NCBI GenBank assembly: GCA_902488965.1
Contig: CABTYA010000024.1
Coordinates: 1 to 13,774 of the forward strand
Direction: 5' to 3'
DNA length: 13,774 nt
Origin: an uncultured Veillonellaceae bacterium
GTDB lineage: Bacteria; Bacillota; Negativicutes; Veillonellales; Negativicoccaceae
Shown here: positions 13,737 to 13,774 of the stretch, piece after piece
How positions within the stretch are numbered: position 1 is the stretch's first letter
Layout of the letters: each line of letters begins with the position of its first letter
Notes under the pieces: model-generated
Databases searched by the model: none
Told to the model about the DNA's origin: nothing
Seen by the model: the letters and a program-made list of their open reading frames with translations, nothing else
Translations under genes and position numbers: made by a program

Positions 13737-13774
13737 ATGAAAGTGGTATTGATCGGCGGCGGCGGCCGCGAACA
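13737..13774 (+). CDS. purD: Phosphoribosylamine-glycine ligase, N-terminal start only (cut by window end)
   Basis: The last 38 bases encode MKVVLIGGGGREH, the nucleotide-binding opening of PurD (GAR synthetase), which joins phosphoribosylamine to glycine. The start is preceded by AAAGGA at 13720-13725 and lies 23 bases after purH. The reading frame leaves the window. The call rests on the GGGGREH motif and on the usual purH-purD order. Confidence 0.88.
   Translation, partial: MKVVLIGGGGRE

Overview
The window reads as a chromosomal segment of a GC-rich Firmicute (Bacillota), most likely an anaerobe of the Negativicutes type (for example Megasphaera or Selenomonas relatives). The reasons are a T-box leader in front of ileS, strong AGGAGG ribosome binding sites, intrinsic terminators with short U-runs, and a purECFMNHD gene order. 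The genus assignment is inference. GC falls sharply only in the regulatory gaps, around 5220-5340 and 6265-6350. The window is mostly core metabolism with a small accessory island in the middle.

Layout. (1) 3-829 (+): the C-terminal end of a probable DUF3298/RsiV-like protein, then a small exported protein built from an internal duplication. (2) 885-3985 (+): a consensus promoter, an isoleucine T-box riboswitch with a clear antiterminator/terminator switch, and ileS, closed by a bidirectional terminator at 4014-4050. (3) 4129-5150 (-): a TetR-family regulator followed, with a 4-base overlap, by a small secreted protein made of Tyr/Asp/Gly-rich repeats. (4) 5151-5357: a compact divergent control region in which one palindromic TTGCAA can serve as the -35 of both promoters, next to a probable TetR operator. 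(5) 5358-6265 (+): ridA and a LOG-family nucleotide phosphoribohydrolase, overlapping by 4 bases. (6) 6266-6412: an AT-rich control region with two inverted PurBox-like sites and a consensus promoter. (7) 6413-13774 (+): an AzgA/PbuG-type purine base permease followed by purE, purC, purF, purM, purN, purH and the first codons of purD. An intrinsic terminator-like hairpin lies between purC and purF.

How it works together. The right half is a purine supply operon: base uptake plus most steps of de novo IMP synthesis. purK, purL/S/Q and purB are not in the window and must lie elsewhere, or downstream of purD. ridA and the LOG gene sit just upstream and have plausible links to purine and nucleotide metabolism (imine detoxification; release of free base from nucleoside monophosphates), under apparent control of the neighbouring TetR protein. 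The T-box would couple ileS to uncharged tRNA-Ile.

No mobile element, CRISPR array, rRNA or tRNA gene was seen. The most unusual items are the tetR/tandem-repeat secreted protein pair, the shared -35 divergent promoter, the PurBox-like pair, the hairpin inside the pur operon, and a PurF that keeps a propeptide but has lost the iron-sulfur ligands.
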